64,000 nucleotides of DNA from Formicarius rufipectus. Lineage: Eukaryota; Chordata; Aves; Passeriformes; Formicariidae. The notes beneath the pieces are model-generated. The model was not told the DNA's origin, made no database searches, and worked only from the letters and a program-made list of their open reading frames with translations. Made by a program: the position numbers and the translations under genes. How positions within the stretch are numbered: position 1 is the first letter of the stretch; each line of letters opens with the position of its first letter. This document shows positions 63,111 to 64,000 of this stretch, in pieces. Location: contig VXAU01001099.1 of NCBI GenBank assembly GCA_013399695.1, positions 496,001 through 560,000 on the forward strand. Reading direction: 5' to 3'.

Positions 63111-63311
63111 TTGGGGTGTTCAAGAGACGTGACTTTTTGCAGTGGTAGGCTGCCTCCTGCTCACAGTACTCTGCACTACTTATCAGGGCTTCCAGCTGCT
63201 CTGCACTGCTGTTGTAGTTGAAGGACATGGTGTACGGCTTCTCCCGATCAGCTCCTTGGACTCTGGTCAGCCCTGTGCTGTTGTGCTGCACTGCAGTCCA
63301 GATCTTATCTT
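63111..63311 (-). CDS. CNTNAP5: CNTNAP5 exon A: fibrinogen-like domain, first visible part
   Basis: This 201-nt exon has phase 1 at both ends. Its acceptor reads ...ttaacag/AAGATAAG and its donor CCCCAA/gtaagt. It encodes DKIWTAVQHNSTGLTRV..., then the EQLEALISSAEYCEQEAAYHC segment, and ends in SRLLNTP. This corresponds to the fibrinogen-like domain of Caspr proteins, with the conserved CEQ..YHC cysteines. Two N-glycosylation sequons are visible (HNST and YNSS), which fits an extracellular domain. The donor has A at -1 but a perfect gtaagt intronic half. It is followed by a 27 kb intron before exon B. A flanking ATG-initiated frame runs through both splice sites and is not the real start, because the exon is internal. 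Confidence 0.93.
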
Positions 63312-64000
63312 CTGTTAAATGAAAAATGATTGAGCAGGACGTTAAAAGCCGAACACTTTCAGCAAGCAGGGAACAAAAAACCAATTGAAATCTAATGCTT
63401 TACTGCATTGGAGAGCACATCAGCAGAACCCTGGGCTGCAAAACGGTTACTCTGTGATGAAGACCAACAGGTCTTCAATAAAGGTCAGTGTGGCCCACAG
63501 AGGTGTTTCTCCCTGAACCAGCTCAAACAAACAGTACAGCTCCTGCTGAGCAGCAGAGAAACAACATGCTTCCCAGGAACCACAGGAGATCTTCAGCATC
63601 CTCTATTGACAGGTGTCTGAATAAAATTAGATACATTTTGCTGGCTTTGTCCCTGAGAGAAAAGACATAGTAAAATGGCTCATGGGGGTAACACTCATCT
63701 TTTGCAAACATACCTGTAGCTGAGAGCACAGCCCACGCTGTTATAACAAGAAATGGAAGCAGAGAACTGCAACTGATGAACTTGCATAAACTCACCACAA
63801 GTTTATAAACACACGATTTCTTGCCAGAAACTAAAACTGAGAGTATGTTCTTACCACCCAGTTGGAAGTCAGATCACTCATTTCACTCAGTTCTGATTCT
63901 TCTACACATAAGTTGAGCGATGTCCTACTTGGATGATGGTACAGAACACCATATGACTTGGCATCTGTAGTTAACTGTAAATATTGATGCTATTCTATCC
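63312..64000 (-). other. Partial intron upstream of exon A
   Basis: This is non-coding sequence between exon A's acceptor and the right edge. The previous exon should end with one base of a codon completed by AA. The open frames in it are short and match nothing I recognise. I see no repeat or regulatory element that I can support. Confidence 0.8.

Larger units (their letters stand above)
1100..63311 (-). other. CNTNAP5: CNTNAP5 gene segment (eight internal exons)
   Basis: This is the span of the minus-strand gene visible here. The eight exons splice to one continuous frame of about 490 codons. Junction phases match throughout: 1 at A/B, 2 at B/C, 1 at C/D, D/E, E/F, F/G and G/H, and 0 after H. 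The conceptual product runs from a fibrinogen-like domain through LamG, EGF-like and LamG modules, which is the central-to-C-terminal ectodomain order of Caspr/CNTNAP proteins. These are neuronal type I membrane adhesion molecules. CNTNAP5 is preferred over paralogues because the EGF-to-LamG4 linker (SALFEAGTSVTY, QEPYPVTKN) and the LNGQKVDLEERAKMTPGV segment match my recollection of CNTNAP5. CNTNAP3/4 and CNTNAP2 differ clearly in that linker. Some lineages carry more than one CNTNAP5-like copy, so the exact orthologue is not proven. Both ends of the gene are outside the window. Confidence 0.86.

Noticed and set aside
1100..63311. Assignment to CNTNAP2 or CNTNAP4 instead of CNTNAP5
   Set aside because: The LamG4 linker with EAGTSVTY and QEPYPVTKN and the LNGQKVDLEERAKMTPGV segment fit CNTNAP5 as I recall it. 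CNTNAP2 and the CNTNAP3/4 group differ at these places. A protein search would settle it.
1..64000. Prokaryotic features, CRISPR arrays, operons, tRNA or rRNA genes
   Set aside because: No direct-repeat/spacer array, no long intronless genes and no tRNA-like A/B boxes noticed. The spliced neuronal gene and CR1 elements show a bird nuclear genome.

Overview
The window looks like bird nuclear DNA. It is AT-rich and intron-dominated. It carries several 5'-truncated CR1 LINEs whose 3' ends read as the typical avian ATTCTATGA-type tail, and a solo LTR that resembles avian ERVL LTRs. The only protein-coding gene I can support lies on the minus strand: an internal segment of a contactin-associated protein (Caspr/neurexin superfamily), best read as CNTNAP5. 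I placed it by translating the minus strand and checking each splice junction for an AG acceptor, a GT donor and a continuous reading frame.

Layout in gene order (high to low coordinate): exon A 63111-63311; a 27.3 kb intron; exon B 35677-35833; an 8.8 kb intron; a cluster of exon C 26789-26916, a 235 bp intron and exon D 26383-26553; exon E 24075-24293; exon F 17955-18194; exon G 15817-16041; a 14.6 kb intron; exon H 1100-1230. The eight exons total 1472 nt (about 490 codons) with no stop or frameshift. They encode the latter part of the fibrinogen-like domain (A-C), the third laminin-G domain (D to early F), the second EGF-like domain (F) and the first half of the fourth laminin-G domain (G-H). 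The N-terminal discoidin, LamG1, LamG2 and EGF1 domains would lie beyond position 64000. The rest of LamG4, the transmembrane helix and the short cytoplasmic tail would lie below position 1. The window contains neither the gene's promoter nor its 3' end.

The remaining ~97.7% is intron. It holds four clear CR1 fragments, one solo LTR with target-site duplication, one weaker L3/CR1-like fragment, several short tandem duplications, a (CT)n(AT)n(CT)n microsatellite, many A/C-rich low-complexity tracts strongly biased to the plus strand, and some motif-dense AT-rich stretches that could be conserved non-coding elements. I recognised no other protein-coding gene, tRNA, rRNA or known ncRNA. The open frames outside the exons look like chance or repeat-derived frames. 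I found no evidence of an undescribed system. The most interesting signals are in splicing: exon B has a long CU-repeat pyrimidine tract at its acceptor and a weak donor, and the C/D exon pair is separated by a very short intron carrying a 25-nt U-run.
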